A stretch of 64,000 nt of DNA, taken from contig CAJTDN010000002.1 of assembly GCA_910574865.1 (NCBI GenBank), positions 310,001 through 374,000 on the forward strand, in the 5' to 3' direction. The position numbers were made by a program, and so were the translations under genes. Below are positions 61,503 through 64,000 of this stretch, piece after piece. Within the stretch, counting starts at the first letter, position 1, and each line of letters begins with the position of its first letter. Below the pieces are notes generated by a model. The model worked only from the letters and a program-made list of their open reading frames with translations. It was not told the DNA's origin and did not search any database. This stretch comes from Lachnospiraceae bacterium (GTDB lineage: Bacteria > Bacillota > Clostridia > Lachnospirales > Lachnospiraceae).

Positions 61503-63184
61503 TATTGTGCCGCCTCCCATTCTGCTGTGAATTGTCTGATTGTTTGCTGACGGTTGGCACGATCATCACTTACTGCTCTCGTTGCGATCTCAAAGAGCTT
61601 GTCGCTGAGCTGCCACTTTTCCCGTGTGCGGTTATACTCTCCAAAGAGCGCAAAAGCGGTAGCACCAAGAGTATAGACGTTCGTAATTTCATCAATATCG
61701 GCTCCGAGCTGATGTTATTCCGGGGATTGGAAGCGAGAGCTGCCCCACATATGTCCCATATCGTTGACACACGGTTGTTTGCGGAAAAGGTCAATATCGC
61801 AGATTGTAGTCTTTCCGTTCACAAAATCATACATAATGCTGCCGTCATAAAAATCTATGGCTACATAATTGCGCGAGACAACACATTCCAAGAAGCTCAA
61901 TATGTCGCTGAACACAGCGAGCCTGTCATTGATGGGAAGCTGAATAAAGCGACGATATGCCGCGGGGTACATTCTGCCCATACAATCGCCATCAGCCCAC
62001 TTGAATACCATAGCGAACCCGTCGCCAATTTCCTTGGCTTCAATAAGCTCAATCAGATTCTCGTGCTTCAGATCGCTGTAAATCGGGAGAGTAGCTTTCA
62101 ATCTGGAGATAGCATCTGCAGGATCGCCGCCGTACTGCTCGGTAGGAGCACCGGCGAACTTTACAAAATAACGCTGACCGTCTTTTTCAGTACCAAAGCA
62201 GATGTTTCCGGAATCCTGGTCATCGTAAACCTTGAACACCGTTCCATACTCTTTCATAAAGCTGAAATCAAAAGTACTTTTCAGCTTGAAAGGAATCCCG
62301 TCGATGTACTGCAGATAATACCCTTTGAAATACCATGTCGGCACAGGATTACGCATATTATCGTACCAAGACAGAACCTCCTTGGCTTGGTTCAGCATGG
62401 TGTTCACTTCGTCCTGTCCGAACGGAATCGCCCAATATACAGATGAGAGAGTATTGCTTGAAATGTAAAGAGCAAGCAATCTCCAAAACTCCATAGGTAC
62501 GTTATCATCAAAGTATCCGTTTACCATACCGGAAGCAAAGAGAGGAGCTTTCTGAGCGCACCAAACAATGCGGTTAAGTTCTTCCCACGGATCACCGTAA
62601 TCGTTACGGTTAAAGTCGATAACGTGGAGCTGACCGCCTCTGTCGATCATCATATTGCCGATGTGGTAATCGCCGTGCTGATATACCTGCGGTCTGTTTT
62701 TCAGCAAATGACGGTTCTCGTTTATGTAGTCGATAAATGCCTGTCCGTTCTCATACTTGATGGGGCACTCAACGTACTTTTTGATCTTATAATCCATTTT
62801 ACGGTTAAAACGGATTTCCCAATCCTCCTGCGTTGCAGGAGCAGGAATGGAGTGGATCTTGCGAAGAATACGTCCTGCTTCCAAGCCATATACATATTGC
62901 TCGGTATCAGAATAGCCCGACATGACCTGTTCTGCATCTTCGCCGTCAATCCAACTTTGGATGGAATAAACGCCATCCTCACAAGTGCCAAATTCAATGG
63001 GCTGGCACATAGGCACTCCAAAAGAAGCGACCTGTTTCATCATATTAAACTCAGACTGCTTTGTGTCGTGCTGTGCAATATCGGAAACACGCAAAAGATA
63101 CCGTGTGCCGTTTTCGTCGGTAACACAGTATTTTTTATCACTCGACCAGCCTTTGTTTATTGGTTCTTTCGTTACAAAATTCAT
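61502..63184 (-). pseudogene. two-kinase fusion (APH-like plus Ser/Thr-kinase-like), truncated by TAA
   Basis: Domain 1 (about 1-270) is APH-like: QVYQHGDYHIGNMMID with catalytic Asp172 and HVIDFNRNDYGDP with metal Asp190. Domain 2 (about 290 on) is protein-kinase-like: YFVKFAG, FKWADGDCM, the catalytic-loop-like VAIDFYDGS and ICDIDLF in the DFG position. The intact frame ends at 61715 (RFQSPE-stop). HQLGADIDEITNVYTLGATA and LSDKLFEIATRAVSDDRANR follow in frame to 61502, completing a normal kinase C-lobe. The shortened 489-residue protein may still serve as an APH-type kinase. Confidence 0.8.
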
Positions 63185-63201
63185 ATCTTTTCTCCGTAGC
63201 T

Positions 63202-63870
63202 CTATCTGCCAAACACCTTGACATCACCGAGCAGTTTAAGGTTTCCATTATCCACGAGAATTGCGCCAGCTCGCACAGCGGTTGCGTACACGGTTTTACC
63301 ACGTTCAGCAAGTACCCGTTGTATCGACTCATCCTGTTCCGAAGTCCCCTCATAGTGAACTTCCAAATAAAAATCATTCAGATAAGGAAGCCCCTCATAA
63401 TACTTAAATTCGGGGTAATCATCATCGGGAGACAAATGGTACTCTGCTAACTGAATGACAGCACCGGCACTATAGCCCATCAGAATCCCATCATGTTGCA
63501 TCAAAATATCATACAAATCGAACTCTTTGATTCGATCCATCATTCTGTCCGGCAACCCGCCAAGGAAATAAACAATGTCTGCGCTTTTGATTTTTTGAGT
63601 TGCAGATTCCTTTGTGTCGGTAAAATAATTGATAAAGTTAATGTTTTCTTCCGGGATGCCATAAGTAGTAAAGCCTCCAACAATCCCATCGTGATATTTG
63701 CCACATTCCTTGCTATACAAAGCATTCCAATCCGACAAGGATTTTACACGGTTGTCTCTAAAGGAGAACGCTACGACCGCAACAGAATGATTTGGCTGTA
63801 TGTAGTTTTTCAATTCGTCATAGAGCCAAGGCGCATCTATGTCAAATCCTTCAAGTAAAATGTTAATCAT
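63202..63870 (-). CDS. peptidase S51 / class I amidotransferase-like protein
   Basis: This 222-residue protein has the nucleophile elbow GILMGYSAGAVIQLAEYHLS (Ser) and YFLGGLPDRMMDR, then LEVHYEGTSEQDESIQRVL. It is related to dipeptidase E (S51) but distant. AAAGGAG precedes the ATG, which overlaps the upstream gene's stop by ATGA. Substrate unknown. Confidence 0.85.
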   Translation of the reverse strand: MINILLEGFDIDAPWLYDELKNYIQPNHSVAVVAFSFRDNRVKSLSDWNALYSKECGKYHDGIVGGFTTYGIPEENINFINYFTDTKESATQKIKSADIVYFLGGLPDRMMDRIKEFDLYDILMQHDGILMGYSAGAVIQLAEYHLSPDDDYPEFKYYEGLPYLNDFYLEVHYEGTSEQDESIQRVLAERGKTVYATAVRAGAILVDNGNLKLLGDVKVFGR

Positions 63871-64000
63871 TGATTTATCTCCTTTGCTTGTATTTGTGCT
63901 TTTTCCAGTACATCTGCAAAGCGCTGTATCGGCTCCGCAAGCGTCTCAGCGTAGTCGAATGTCTCTTTATCGTCTCGATATTCCAACGGACTTCTGCGAA
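63867..64000 (-). CDS. C-terminal end of an unrecognised protein
   Basis: The frame is open to the window edge. The visible 43 residues end FADVLEKAQIQAKEINQ. The stop overlaps the S51-like start (ATGA), so this is the preceding operon gene. Too short to name. Confidence 0.6.
   Translation of the reverse strand, partial: RRSPLEYRDDKETFDYAETLAEPIQRFADVLEKAQIQAKEINQ

Overview
The window reads as chromosomal DNA of a low-GC-clade but roughly GC-balanced Bacillota, most likely a gut Lachnospiraceae-type Clostridia. Reasons: strong AGGAGG ribosome sites, a fructose PTS with its own EI and HPr, a thiW-thiM-thiE-thiD-thiC operon behind a TPP riboswitch, a lysine riboswitch before dapA, many glycoside hydrolases, and debris of Tn4451/Tn1549-type conjugative or mobilizable elements. 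Genus cannot be fixed from sequence reading alone.

Layout. 0-6.6 kb: fructose operon on the minus strand (fruK, fruA, ptsH, ptsI, DeoR-type repressor) with phased operators. 6.6-8.4 kb: unusual nested inverted repeats and a decapitated GH2 pseudogene. 8.5-12.8 kb: AT-rich cargo (sigma/anti-sigma pair driving a bacteriocin-type ABC transporter, HTH protein, KTR protein). 13.1-18.0 kb: AraC regulator divergent from an unsaturated-glucuronide operon (GH88, SDR, RpiB-type isomerase, F5/8C-domain protein). 18.3-23.8 kb: thiamin operon with a long structured leader. 23.9-33 kb: decayed carbohydrate island (GH43, xylulokinase, GH C-terminal piece, GH3, IS1634 and IS110 remnants). Inside it, at about 28.0-31.48 kb, an AT-rich insert splits the GH3 gene and carries a class III nucleotide cyclase overlapping a three-helix membrane protein: a candidate Pycsar antiphage pair.

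33-45.8 kb is core-like: CydDC-type ABC exporter operon with YbaN and YgbA_NO proteins, intact GH3 beta-glucosidase, SGNH lipoprotein, AraC regulator, dapA with lysine riboswitch, and an AAA/PD-(D/E)XK protein. 45.8-58.6 kb is a mosaic of at least two mobile elements: three relaxase remnants, two nested-inverted-repeat oriT candidates, a broken large serine recombinase, two halves of a type IV coupling protein, TnpW, a DnaC-like ATPase, a replication initiator, and a RelB/YafQ-type toxin-antitoxin pair. 58.6-64 kb is a tightly packed minus-strand operon: S51 peptidase-like protein, a two-kinase fusion, two DUF3795 proteins, a GNAT and a zinc phospholipase-like protein. Two of its genes carry single in-frame stop codons.

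The most interesting items are the Pycsar-like insert and how it sits in the GH3 gene; paired structured repeats with conserved cores and diverged, still-paired stems; a small repeat that has been recruited into reading frames; an HPr lacking the regulatory Ser46; and exact-codon breakpoints between the coupling-protein and relaxase remnants.
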